Of a stretch of 64,000 bases of DNA, positions 25,586 through 35,400 are shown one piece after another. The translations under genes and the position numbers were made by a program. Within the stretch, counting starts at the first letter, position 1. Each line of letters begins with the position of its first letter. This stretch comes from Bacteroidales bacterium (lineage in GTDB: Bacteria; Bacteroidota; Bacteroidia; Bacteroidales; WCHB1-69). The stretch covers positions 1 through 64,000 of the forward strand of contig JAFZKY010000023.1 of NCBI GenBank assembly GCA_017551725.1. Reading direction: 5' to 3'. Under the pieces are notes generated by a model. That model did no database searches and was not told the DNA's origin. It worked only from the letters and a program-made list of their open reading frames with translations.

Positions 25586-27061
25586 TTATCTGACGGTTGT
25601 GTTTTCCTGGATCCAGCAGCCCACATGATAGGAGGAACCGGCATTGATACCGCGTTTGAAGAGTTCCTCTTTGCTCGGGTAACGGAGCTTGGCGCGTTGT
25701 TGGTTGGCTTTTTCGGCGCAACTCGGATCAACGGCTGCGGCTTTGGCGTACTTGTCGGCGGCTGCCCAAGCGCATGCGGCAGGGATTTCTTCGCCGGAGC
25801 ATCTTCCGTAGGAATTGGCATAGAGGTCGCCAATCAGGATATAGGCCTTACCCATGTTAGGTTGAGCCTTTAAGGCTGCCAATGCCGCAGAACGGGCTTC
25901 GGAGTAAGAGTTCTTCAGCTGATAGGCCAAGGCAAGCATATAGTTGGCATCACCCTTCTGTTCGTTGGTTTCGCTCATTCTCACGGCTTCCGTGAAGTAG
26001 TTGATGGCAGCATCCAACTCGGCAGGATCTTTTTCCTTGGTGAAGCTTCTCAGCGAGAGGTTACCCATCCAGTAGGCGGAACTGCGGTTCGGGTTGGCCT
26101 TATGCAGGATTTCCAATGCTTCCTTGAAAACAGGGCTGGTGACACACTCGCCACCCTCGCTCTTCGACATGGTGATGACGATCTTGTTGACAGCGGAGAG
26201 GTCATCCTTGATTTGCGGCAGTTTCTTGCCATAAACCTCTTCCAACACCTGGCAGGATGCATACGGTGTGATGGATTTTTCAATCTTGCTCAACGATTTC
26301 TTGTAGTTCACGATGTATTTCATCTGACGGGCTGTGTCTTTGGCCAAATCCTTGGTCTGGCGGTCGTAGTTTACACCGTCCAGCTGGCCTTTGTTGTAAA
26401 GTTCCGTGAGACTGTCGATTTTAGCGATGTCCTTTTCATACAGCACTTGGGCGTTGTCGATGGAGATACCCAGATAGTCAGTGGCCCGACCGTAGGATTC
26501 AATCACGATGGAGGTGTCCTTGGTGGCCTTGGTTACCTGCTCGGCCAAGCGGAAATAGGCATCCCAGATGGCGGGTTGTGTCTTTTCCTTCTCCAATTCC
26601 ACCGATTGGATGAACAGGTTGAGATTGTCTTGGATGAGGTTGAAATCTTTGGATAATTGTTTTCCTCTGTATTTCAACATATTGTACGCTTTGAATCCCA
26701 TGCAGTAACCTTTGCTGAATTTGTTCGGGAAATAGTTGCTCCGTGTGTCAAACGTAGCCAGCAGGTCATCAATCAGTTGTTCTTTTTTCAGGGAGTCTTT
26801 TTCTGCTTTGATGAGTGCATCGAACATGTTCTGGGCATTGGTGAAAATACCGTCCCAAGCGCACGGACATTTTTGAACAATATACTGCCAAGCCTCGTAG
26901 GCATCGGTATAGTTTTTAGCCTTGTAAAACATGTTGAAATTGGTCATCTGTTCCAGACATTTCAACGAATCTTCTTCCGTGGCGCCGTATTTGTACGGGC
27001 ATTGGGCAAACAAGGATGTGCTGGCTAAAAGCAAAAATGCAGCTACAATTAATTTTTTCAT
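25586..27061 (-). CDS. Periplasmic tetratricopeptide-repeat protein
   Basis: This is a 491-residue protein with a signal peptide (1-20, ending TSLFAQ). TPR-like helical repeats occur near residues 40-75 (FYKAKNYTDAYEAWQYIVQKCP) and again at 345-440 (AAINYFTEAVRMSETNEQKGDANYMLALAY and following). The middle is helical without a recognised domain. The C-terminal third is Ala-rich with several Cys residues (SGEEIPAACAWAAADKY). It sits between a porin-like gene and lptC, so a role in outer-membrane biogenesis is possible, but that is inferred from context. Confidence 0.82.
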   Translation of the reverse strand: MKKLIVAAFLLLASTSLFAQCPYKYGATEEDSLKCLEQMTNFNMFYKAKNYTDAYEAWQYIVQKCPCAWDGIFTNAQNMFDALIKAEKDSLKKEQLIDDLLATFDTRSNYFPNKFSKGYCMGFKAYNMLKYRGKQLSKDFNLIQDNLNLFIQSVELEKEKTQPAIWDAYFRLAEQVTKATKDTSIVIESYGRATDYLGISIDNAQVLYEKDIAKIDSLTELYNKGQLDGVNYDRQTKDLAKDTARQMKYIVNYKKSLSKIEKSITPYASCQVLEEVYGKKLPQIKDDLSAVNKIVITMSKSEGGECVTSPVFKEALEILHKANPNRSSAYWMGNLSLRSFTKEKDPAELDAAINYFTEAVRMSETNEQKGDANYMLALAYQLKNSYSEARSAALAALKAQPNMGKAYILIGDLYANSYGRCSGEEIPAACAWAAADKYAKAAAVDPSCAEKANQQRAKLRYPSKEELFKRGINAGSSYHVGCWIQENTTVR

Positions 27062-27101
27062 CTTTTTATGTTTTTAAAATAGGTTTATATTCAATTGTCT
27101 T

Positions 27102-28382
27102 TTAATCCATTTTCAGGCGTTGATACCATTTTTCTTGCAGGGTGAAGTTCAAGGTGCATCTGAAGTAGTTCTGCCGAATCAAGTTGTTGTCCAACGTTCC
27201 CATTTTCCCGTATTCCAATGCAATGTTGATAGATGAGTGAGTGTTGAATGTGGTCAAGGGGAAACCAACGCCGAGAGTGACTGCAAATTCGGTGACAGGT
27301 TTATTCCGTATCATAAAAATACCAGTGGAATATTTGGCTCCCAGACGGAACGACATCCGTTGTACAAACTTGGTGGATTGTGCGTTGGGAACATATTGGG
27401 CACCCACGGAACTTACGATGGCGTTTTTGGTGGAGTCGCTGCGGCCCATCAGACTGTACTTGGCCCAGTTCTGCCAGGTCACATCGGCGGCCACCGTCAC
27501 CTTGTCTTTAAAGGAGTAGGAGATTCCGCCGCCGATGGCTTGCGGAAGTATAAGTCTGCCGCCCTTGCGCTCATCCAGAAGGAGTGTGTCGTAGGTGGTG
27601 GTAGTGCTGTAATCCCCTGTATAATAGTTTATAAAAGTCTTTTCTTTGGCCCAGATGTATGCGGAGTTGCTATAGGTGACTCCGAAGCCGAGCGTATGTT
27701 TGTCCTTTATGTTTACCAAATATTGCAAACCTCCGGAGAGGTAAATGCCGTCAATATGGTAGGAGTGAAGAATGTAGGTGTTATAGTAATTGCTGCCGTC
27801 GAAGGCGGTGTTGCTGGAGTAGTAGAGAGAGCCGAACATATAGGAGGCGTTCAGACCGATGGAAAGTCCTTTGCAGAGGCGGAAGGCGTTGCCCCAGTAG
27901 AGCTGGTTGAGGCCGCCCTTGCCTGTGTAGTTGTAGGAAACTCCTCCCACGTCTTCGAGGGTCTGTTTGTCGGAAATATCGTAGCCTACAGTGCTGTAGG
28001 GCACAATGCCGACAGATGTCCGCCAATGCTTGGTCACCGGCAGTCCGATGGTGAGGTAGCCGGCTTTGGCGAATGAGTTCTTCTGGGTGAGAGTTCCCTG
28101 CCGGATGTTGGACACGTACAGGGAGGCAGCTGCATCAGCCACGAATGAAAGCGAGTCAAATGCAGCGTAGGAGGCAGGGTTCCTGAAATTGATGCGATAG
28201 GGATTCTGCAAGGCGTAAGAGGTTCCTCCCATGCCGTCCAGATGACCGTTGGAGGAGGTGTTCAGCAAGCCGACCCCAAAGCTCGAATAAGGCATACTGA
28301 TTTCGTTTTGCGCCCGGAGAAAGGGTGCAAAGCCCATCAAAAGCAAGACCAGAAATGCGAACTTATTGTGTTTCAGAAACAT
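27102..28382 (-). CDS. Outer-membrane beta-barrel protein (FadL/OmpP1-like)
   Basis: This is a 426-residue protein with a signal peptide (1-24, ending FLRAQ). The remainder alternates short amphipathic strands and turns rich in Tyr, Gly and Ser. The N-terminal SMPYSSFGVGLLNTSSNG followed by MGGTSYALQNPYRINFRNPAS is typical of FadL/OmpP1-type barrels in Bacteroidota. A transport role for hydrophobic compounds is known for FadL but cannot be read from this sequence. The start overlaps the coaX 3' end by 20 bp. The TPR gene follows after 40 bp. Confidence 0.83.
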   Translation of the reverse strand: MFLKHNKFAFLVLLLMGFAPFLRAQNEISMPYSSFGVGLLNTSSNGHLDGMGGTSYALQNPYRINFRNPASYAAFDSLSFVADAAASLYVSNIRQGTLTQKNSFAKAGYLTIGLPVTKHWRTSVGIVPYSTVGYDISDKQTLEDVGGVSYNYTGKGGLNQLYWGNAFRLCKGLSIGLNASYMFGSLYYSSNTAFDGSNYYNTYILHSYHIDGIYLSGGLQYLVNIKDKHTLGFGVTYSNSAYIWAKEKTFINYYTGDYSTTTTYDTLLLDERKGGRLILPQAIGGGISYSFKDKVTVAADVTWQNWAKYSLMGRSDSTKNAIVSSVGAQYVPNAQSTKFVQRMSFRLGAKYSTGIFMIRNKPVTEFAVTLGVGFPLTTFNTHSSINIALEYGKMGTLDNNLIRQNYFRCTLNFTLQEKWYQRLKMD

Positions 28383-29097
28383 TTAAAATCAAGGTTTTAA
28401 ACAAACCCAAAAGAACCAAATTTTGGGCGGCAAATATACGATTTTTTATCAATCCTGAAAGCAGGGGAGCATCGCCACCTGTGAGAAGTGTGATAAGGTC
28501 GGGATATTGTGCCTGATACTGGCGGATGTAGCCTTCCACTTCGTAGAGAAAGCCGTTGACCGTGCCGGAAAGGATGGACTCTTCGGTAGTTTGTCCGGTG
28601 AGGGGTGTGGGTTGGCGGGGTTCCACCAGCGGCAGGTGGGCGGTAAAGTGCGGCAGGGCGGCGCATCGCATCCGCAGACCGGGAGATATGCTGCCGCCCT
28701 GGTATTCGTTGTCGTGGCTGACGAAGTCGGTCACCAGGCAGGTGCCAGCCTGGATGACGAGCACGGGCGTGTTCGCATACAGAGCGTTGGCGCCGATGGC
28801 AGCGGCGATGCGGTCGGTGCCAAGCGTCTCGGGCGTATGGTAGCCGATAGACAAGGGCAGCCGCAGACGGGAGGAGAAGGTCAGGGTGCGCATTTGGCCA
28901 GAGAGCCATTCGGAAAGTTGGGGGTGTGTGTTACCCACGGAGGATATGATGGCAGCCTGCACCGTGTGCCGGGCAAGCAGGGGCTGTAACTCTTCAGGGG
29001 AGAGCAGGCGGCTTTGGAACAAGTCGGTGAGTTCGCCTTTTGCGTTGAAAATGGCGGCTTTCTGCCAGGTGTTGCCGATGTCGATGACTAAAAACAT
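28363..29097 (-). CDS. coaX: Type III pantothenate kinase, with altered active-site motif
   Basis: CoaX phosphorylates pantothenate, the first step of coenzyme A synthesis. The 244-residue length and main motifs fit: N-terminal phosphate-binding DIGNT (6-10), ETLGTDRIAAAIGA (90-103), GGSISPGLRMR and LLTGGDA. One key position differs: the family motif DAGT(A/C), whose Asp acts as catalytic base in characterised enzymes, reads IQAGTC here, with Gln at residue 116 (codon CAG). Change from an Asp codon needs two base substitutions. The gene overlaps the downstream porin gene by 20 bp and follows ogt by 34 bp. Confidence 0.9.
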   Translation of the reverse strand: MFLVIDIGNTWQKAAIFNAKGELTDLFQSRLLSPEELQPLLARHTVQAAIISSVGNTHPQLSEWLSGQMRTLTFSSRLRLPLSIGYHTPETLGTDRIAAAIGANALYANTPVLVIQAGTCLVTDFVSHDNEYQGGSISPGLRMRCAALPHFTAHLPLVEPRQPTPLTGQTTEESILSGTVNGFLYEVEGYIRQYQAQYPDLITLLTGGDAPLLSGLIKNRIFAAQNLVLLGLFKTLILNVSETQ

Positions 29098-29131
29098 GTT
29101 GTCTAAACGCTAAAGATGTGGTTTTAGTGTG

Positions 29132-29743
29132 TCAGAAAAGGGTGGGCTCCCAGTGGGTTTTGCCTTCTGTTCGCAAGGAGGCGCGCGCCTCCTGGTTGAG
29201 GAATTTGATTTTGCGGTTGATGCCCCAGCGGTAGCCGCCCAGCTTGCCATTGGAGCAGATGACGCGATGGCAAGGGATGATGTACATCACCGGGTTGCTG
29301 CCGACAGCCCCGCCCACAGGTCTTGCAGCCTTGGGAAAGCCGATGCGCTGGGCGATGTTCAAATAGGTGGTGACCATGCCGGAGGGGATATTCAGCAGGT
29401 CATGCCATACGTCCAACTGGAACTCGGTACCCCACAGGTGCAGATCCAGCCGCCCCGCCTTTTCGGGTTTCCGCTTCAGCATCCAGACGGCCTTGCGGTG
29501 AAATTCCACCTGGCGGCACCGGAATTGTGCGTGCGGAAAATGCCGTTTCAATTGCTCGATAGGCTCCCATCGCATCTCGCCGGGCATGAGGTAACAGATG
29601 CCCTTGGATGTAGAGGCAATCAGGTAACGATGAGAGGCGACATTGACCAGACTGTAATTTATGGTCAGCCGTTTTTCCTTGCCGGAAAACTCGTCTTTCA
29701 TCATGGGAATGATTCGGATGGTACAGGTGATGTTTTGATCCAT
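29132..29743 (-). CDS. ogt: Methylated-DNA--protein-cysteine methyltransferase
   Basis: This is a 203-residue suicide repair enzyme that moves the methyl group of O6-methylguanine to its own cysteine. The C-terminal domain carries the active-site PCHRVI (Cys158), the DNA-binding helix segment around IPSGMVTTYLNIAQRIGFPKAARPVGGAV, and the closing GYRWGINRKIKFL. The N-terminal RNase H-like domain (about 28-95) is less conserved. It is a stand-alone Ogt type, without an Ada-like Zn-binding or AraC domain. It is the first gene of the leftward coaX-lptC operon. Confidence 0.93.
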   Translation of the reverse strand: MDQNITCTIRIIPMMKDEFSGKEKRLTINYSLVNVASHRYLIASTSKGICYLMPGEMRWEPIEQLKRHFPHAQFRCRQVEFHRKAVWMLKRKPEKAGRLDLHLWGTEFQLDVWHDLLNIPSGMVTTYLNIAQRIGFPKAARPVGGAVGSNPVMYIIPCHRVICSNGKLGGYRWGINRKIKFLNQEARASLRTEGKTHWEPTLF

Positions 29744-29762
29744 AACAATGTGAATTTGAATG

Positions 29763-29770
29763 CAAAAATA
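29763..29770 (-). promoter_or_regulatory. Candidate -7 element for the ogt-coaX-lptC operon
   Basis: The minus strand reads TATTTTTG, matching TAnnTTTG, 19 bp before the ogt ATG. A -33 TTTG is not evident in the surrounding A/T-rich sequence. Confidence 0.45.
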
Positions 29771-29799
29771 ATAAAAAATGTATTTTTATGCTTTTTTTG

Positions 29800-29807
29800 T
29801 ATTTTTG
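29800..29807 (+). promoter_or_regulatory. Candidate -7 element for the PepSY-like protein operon
   Basis: TATTTTTG matches TAnnTTTG and ends 26 bp before the ATG at 29834. The 90-bp spacer between the divergent ogt and PepSY-like genes thus holds two facing-away promoter candidates. No -33 box is clear. Confidence 0.45.
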
Positions 29808-29833
29808 CCCTCCAATTGTAAAATGTTGAACGT

Positions 29834-31552
29834 ATGAAAAAATTAGGACGCCTTTTTCTTTTACTGTTTGTTTTACAGATAGTTATTTTATCTTGTAATA
29901 CTCTCTTCGCCCAAAAACTGAAATCATCGGATGTGCCAGCGGATGTGACCCAGACGTTGGAATTCCAGTATCCGTATGTGAAAGTGACGGGTTGGGTGAA
30001 AGATGGTAGCGACTATGTGGCTTCCATCAAGGATGAAGGCACGGCTGGGAAAGTCTATATTTCCGCTTCCGGGGTTTGGCTTCGTACCACATTCAATGTG
30101 CCGCAAGCCGAGCTTCCTTCTACCATTACGGATTATGTGAAGGCAAATTTCCCCGATTTTATCATTTCTGTTTCCTGCTTGGAAGAAAAAGAGAATGAGA
30201 AGACCCGTTACTATTTGGAGGTGAAGCCGGATGGTGTGGGGCAACAGCCTTCGGTGCTGACATTCAGTACTACTGGCAAAAACGAGTTGATTTCTCGCAA
30301 AGATCCAGCCAATTTCAAAGACCCATTGGCCCCGGTGGAGAAACCTGCTCCAAAGCCTGTAGCTGCCAAGGAAAAAGAAACGAAACCTGCCACACCCGCC
30401 AAACCGGCGGCGCCGGCCAAAGATACCAAACCAGCAGCCTCCGCGAAACCGGCGGCTCCTGCCAAAGACAACAAGGACAAAGATTCCAAATCCACGACGA
30501 CTGCCAAACCCGTAGCATCTGCGAAACCTGTCACTGACAAACCTGTCGCCTCTGCGAAACCGGAAGCTAAAAAGCCTGAGGTTAAACCTAAGACAGAAGA
30601 ACCCAAATCGCAAAAGGAATCCAAACCTGAAAAACCTAAAAAAGAGAAACCCGAACCAGTCATTACTGACGAACAAGGCAACGTGGCCCTCAAGCCCAAT
30701 GCCGTTCCCGATTTGGTGACGAAAGCTTTAGCGAAGAAAATCATGCACCCGGAAGAGCTGAACTGGTTCCTCATTGATAGCATGTATGTGGCCAAATGTA
30801 TGAATACTGGCAAGAAGACAGCCTGTTACATTACCCCGCAAGGTGTCTGGGAAAAGACACTGACTGCCCTTACCGAGGAGTCTGTGACCGGCCCGATGCT
30901 GAAACATTTGAACGATTACTACAAAGGTTGGAAATTCAAGTCGGCCATGAAAGAGCAGCGTGCCGACAAGAACGACAAGACAATGGTGGAATTTTATGAG
31001 AAGGCCAATTACAAGTCCAAATTGGTGACCACCGCTTTGTTTGACAAAACCGGCAAGCTGATTCGCACGATTGATCCGGATTATGAATTGGGTGGCGGCA
31101 ACAAAGCCAGCGGTGCCGAGGAAGAAGATCTGACAAAATATTATGAGAAAATGAACATGAGTCTGGAAAGCGATGACGCGAAAAATGTACCTGAAAATGT
31201 GGCGGCGGTGTTCAAACTCAAATATCCCAAGGTGGCCAATGTGGAGTGGAAAGAGGACGAGAATATGAATTACCAGGCCGTTTATTACAGTGCCAGGGGC
31301 AAGGAGATTTGCGTCATCAACAGTTATGGCGAAATCGTGGAAACGATGGTGATGGGCAAACTGGACAACCTTTCCACGACTATTCAGGACAACATCAAGA
31401 AGGATCATAAAGGATTCAAAGTGGTGGAATATTATTCTGTGAAGAAAATTGCCGAAAAGTTGAATTTGTACAAAGTGTTGATTCAGAACAAGAAGACTGG
31501 CGAAGAGGATGTCCTGTGGTTCAACCTGTCGGGAAGACCGGTAGAAATCTAA
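29834..31552 (+). CDS. PepSY-like (BLIP-like) secreted protein with Lys/Pro/Ala linker
   Basis: This is a 572-residue protein with an N-terminal signal (about 1-27, ending NTLFAQ; a Cys at 21 gives a weak alternative lipobox, ILSC). PepSY-like units appear at about 30-160 (PADVTQTLEFQYPYVKVTGWVKDG, partly DYVASIKDEGTAGKVYI) and in the C-terminal half (PENVAAVFKLKYPKVANVEWKED, YQAVYYSARGKEICVINSYGEIVE). Between them, about residues 168-275 are a low-complexity stretch of AKPAAPAKD-type repeats rich in Lys, Pro, Ala and Glu, likely an extended envelope linker. Small PepSY-like proteins are common in Bacteroidales; this large form is unusual. Function unknown. Confidence 0.8.
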   Translation: MKKLGRLFLLLFVLQIVILSCNTLFAQKLKSSDVPADVTQTLEFQYPYVKVTGWVKDGSDYVASIKDEGTAGKVYISASGVWLRTTFNVPQAELPSTITDYVKANFPDFIISVSCLEEKENEKTRYYLEVKPDGVGQQPSVLTFSTTGKNELISRKDPANFKDPLAPVEKPAPKPVAAKEKETKPATPAKPAAPAKDTKPAASAKPAAPAKDNKDKDSKSTTTAKPVASAKPVTDKPVASAKPEAKKPEVKPKTEEPKSQKESKPEKPKKEKPEPVITDEQGNVALKPNAVPDLVTKALAKKIMHPEELNWFLIDSMYVAKCMNTGKKTACYITPQGVWEKTLTALTEESVTGPMLKHLNDYYKGWKFKSAMKEQRADKNDKTMVEFYEKANYKSKLVTTALFDKTGKLIRTIDPDYELGGGNKASGAEEEDLTKYYEKMNMSLESDDAKNVPENVAAVFKLKYPKVANVEWKEDENMNYQAVYYSARGKEICVINSYGEIVETMVMGKLDNLSTTIQDNIKKDHKGFKVVEYYSVKKIAEKLNLYKVLIQNKKTGEEDVLWFNLSGRPVEI

Positions 31553-31581
31553 GCAAGCCAAACCAAACCATTAACCAACCC

Positions 31582-32427
31582 ATGCAATACAACGAGATAA
31601 AACTCACCATCACTCCCGCCGAGCCTTGGAAGGACATTTTTACCTCCATGATGGCCGATGCCGGTTGTGACAGCTTTATGGACGGTGAGAACGACAACGA
31701 GCTTTTATGCTATATTCCTGTGAAAGACTATGATGAGGCGGCCATCCGCGGCATCGTGGAAGAGCACGGCTTCGACGGCGTGCGTGTGACGTGCGTAGTG
31801 CAGGCCATGCCCGACAAGGATTGGAACGCCGAATGGGAGGCCAACTACACCCCGGTGCTCATTGACAACCGCTGCTATATCCGCGCTCCGTTCCACCCGG
31901 CCATGCCGGAAAGTGAATACGAAATCATCATTGAGCCCAAGATGTCGTTCGGGACGGCTCATCACGCCACCACTTTCCAGATGGCACAATATGTGATGGA
32001 AACCGATGTGGAGGGCAAGGCCCTGCTGGACATGGGTTCCGGCACGGGTGTGCTGGCCATCCTGGCCCGCATGAGAGGTGCCTCGCCTGTGACGGCCATC
32101 GACAACGACGAGTGGGCCTACCGCAATGCGCTTGAAAATGTGGAACACAATCATTGCACGGACATAAAAGTGTTTTTGGGCGATGCTTCCCTGCTTGGCA
32201 CGGAAAACTATGACATCATTTTGGCCAATATTAACCGGAATATCCTTTTGAACGATATTCCCACATACGTGAAATGCCTGAATCCGAACGGATTGTTGTT
32301 CTTGAGCGGCTTTTACGATGGTGCGGATCTGGAAATTCTTCGCCAATGTTGCGCAGACAAAGGGATGCACTATGTTTCACACAAGGTCAAGGACCAGTGG
32401 GTGGCGGCCAAATTCATTAAAGCGTAA
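31582..32427 (+). CDS. prmA: Ribosomal protein L11 methyltransferase
   Basis: PrmA trimethylates ribosomal protein L11 using S-adenosylmethionine. The start is placed at ATG 31582 (MQYNEIKLTITP), giving 281 residues in line with Bacteroidota homologues; the frame extends 22 codons upstream into the previous gene without family similarity. Supporting motifs are MSFGTAHHATTFQM, the SAM-binding MGSGTGVLAI, AIDNDEWAYRNALENV and the catalytic-loop ANINRNIL. Only 2 bp separate it from the next gene. Confidence 0.93.
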   Translation: MQYNEIKLTITPAEPWKDIFTSMMADAGCDSFMDGENDNELLCYIPVKDYDEAAIRGIVEEHGFDGVRVTCVVQAMPDKDWNAEWEANYTPVLIDNRCYIRAPFHPAMPESEYEIIIEPKMSFGTAHHATTFQMAQYVMETDVEGKALLDMGSGTGVLAILARMRGASPVTAIDNDEWAYRNALENVEHNHCTDIKVFLGDASLLGTENYDIILANINRNILLNDIPTYVKCLNPNGLLFLSGFYDGADLEILRQCCADKGMHYVSHKVKDQWVAAKFIKA

Positions 32428-32429
32428 CT

Positions 32430-35400
32430 ATGAAAAAAACAACCCTGTTACTTGTATTGTTGTGTCTGGTTTTCGGAGGTCAGGCACAACGTTTCACCTC
32501 TTTTTCCACCAATCCCGACCAGACGGTGGAGGAGATGAAGGTGTTTTTCTCCTCTGTTCCCAAAGAACGTCAGAAGGAGGCTTCCGCCTTGTTGGATGAG
32601 TTCAACCTTTTCTGGACCACCTCGGTAGATTATGAGACACAGGAGGCTTTCATTGAGGCAGCCAACAAGATGGTGAAGAAGAAAATGCGTCCCATTCCGC
32701 ACTTCCAAGCGCTCATCCATGCCTATTCGGCGTTTGTTCACAGCGATTTTGCAACCGAAACGGAAACGTGGAACAAGATTGTGGATTACCACACCACGCA
32801 CAATGTTACGCAGTTTCAAACAAAAATGCAGCTATATGTGCTGTTTTTCAAGGAAAATGTGCTGAACAAGGAGGATAATGTGCGGTGGGTGTCGCAAGGA
32901 TGGCCGGAAGCCATCGGCTTTGACAAGGAGCCTTTCGTAGATTTCAAGGATGTGGATCTGGTGGGTTATTCCAACAAGGATAGTTTGATAATCAATAATG
33001 TATCCGGGCGTTATTTCCCGGCCACATTGAAATTCCAGGCCCGTGGCGGCAAGACCTACTGGGAGCGTGCCGGCCTTGGGGAAGATGTGTATGCGGAATA
33101 TGGCCAATACACCATTGACTTGCGCTTTCCGCATGTGGTGGTGGAACACGCGCTGTTTCATTACCCGCAACTCTTTTCAACTCCTATCCGGGGTAGGGTG
33201 GAGGATAAGGCCATGCTGCCGGTTTCCGAAGATAAGGCAGTTTATCCCCGTTTTTTAAGTGACGATAAAACATTGACCATCAAAAATCTGTATAAAGATG
33301 TGGATTATAGAGGCGGCTTTGACCTACGCGGTGCATCCATTTACGGTACCACCACCGGCGACACGCTGGCTTTTGTGACCATCTTCCGCGACGGAAAACC
33401 GATTATCAGTGCCTCCTCCCACAGTTTCCTTATCAAACCCACCAACCTTCTGTCGGAAGATGCCAAGGTGAGCATTTATCTGGGTGAAGACTCCATCTAT
33501 CATCCCGCCGCCAATTTCAAATACGATAATGAAAAAAAATACTTGCTGATTTCCAGACCTAAGCAGGGTGTGGGGCGGTCGCCGTTTTTCGACTCTTATC
33601 ATAAGTTGGATATAACAGTTGAATCCGTGCAGTGGAACACAGAGGAGGCCCGTATCGAGTTCAAGCCCATCGTAGGTCAGACCAGCGAGCAGTCTGCCTT
33701 TTTTGAGTCGCAGAACTATTTCGACAAGTCGGTGATGCACGAGATTGAGGGCTACAACAATGTGAACCCGCTCTATACGCTCTGGCAGCTGTTCAACAGT
33801 GCCGGCTACGAGGACATCACCATCGAGGATGTGATCCGGTGGTTCAACAAGCCGCCGTTGGATATCAAGGCCATGATGATTGACTTTGCGGCCAGGGGTT
33901 TTGTGGAGTATGATGTCAACCAGAATCATATCCGTTATCGTAGCAAAATCGCCCGTTATCTGAACAATCAGGTGAAGAAGAAAGACTACGACTACATCCG
34001 GTTGGAGTCCAAAACACATTACGCTTCGCTGGATTTACTCACCAACGACTTGAAAATCACGGGCTGTGACTTCTTCGTCTATAGCGACCCGCAGATTGTG
34101 AACGTATATCCGAGTAATGAGGTGGTGACGGTGAAGAAAAACCGCGACATGACCTTCTCGGGCCGGGTGATCGGCGGCTTGTTCGACTTTGTGGCACACA
34201 ACTGCTATTTCGATTACGACCGTTTCCAGGTGGACATGAAGGTCATCGACACGCTCATCATGTATGTGGAGGACAAAAACGGCCCGCAGGATATGTACGG
34301 CGATTACCAGTTGCGGCGCGTGCGCAGCGCCATCGAGGAGATCTCCGGCATCCTCTACATCGACGCGCCGGGCAACAAGAGTGGCATGACCGACTATCCC
34401 GAGTATCCCATCTTCGAGGCGCGCAAGGGCGGCAAGGTCTTCTACGACCAGCCTTACGTGCTGAACGGCGTTTACAAGCGGGATCGTTTCTACTATGCGG
34501 TGAACCAGTTCCGCGTGGTCAATCTCGACAATTTCGAAATCGACTCCATGAAGTTCACGGGCGCTCTCGTCTCCGGCGGCATCTTTCCCGACATTGCGGA
34601 GCCTTTGCAGGTGCGTCCCGACTTCTCGCTGGGTTTCCGCCACAAGACAGCCGGTCTGCCGATGTATGCCGGTCGTGGCAAGTATCAGGGCTTGGTGGAC
34701 TTGAGCAACCGAGGTCTGCGCGGGCGGGGCAACATAGACTATGTGACCTCGCACACTACGTCTGACAGTCTGGTGTTCTACTTGGATTCCACCAATGGCA
34801 GTGCCGACAAACATATTGTAGATGAGCAGATTGCGGGTACGGAATTTCCGCCTGCCTCCGTGAATGACGCGTATATGCACTGGGAACCCTACAAAGACAG
34901 GATGTTCATCCACTCCGTCTCGGAACCGCTGGATATCTTCAAGGAGACCAAGTTGGCCGGTAACACGGAAATCACGCCGCACGGCATGTACGGTGCCGGC
35001 ACGCAGACTTTCGGAAAAGCTGACATCACCTCCAAACGTTTCTCCTACAAGCACCATGAGTTGCTGGCGGATACGGCCAACCTCCGCATCTACGACATCA
35101 GCAATGGCAACGACAACATTGCTTTCTCCACGGACAACTACCGCTCGCACATCAACTTTGAAACGCGAAAGGGTAATTTTAAAGCCAACGGAAATGCCTC
35201 CGAAGTGTTTTTTGTGAAAAACGAGTTCAAGGCCAAGGCTCACGAGTTCGACTGGGATCCCATCGACTCCACCTTGTTGCGATTCAAGTGGGAAGATCCC
35301 TACAAGGATGTGGATATCAACAATACGCCCTCGCGGGAACTGGTGGATATGCGCAGCCAGGGTAACGAACTGTATGCCTCCGACCTTTCCAAGGGCTTCC

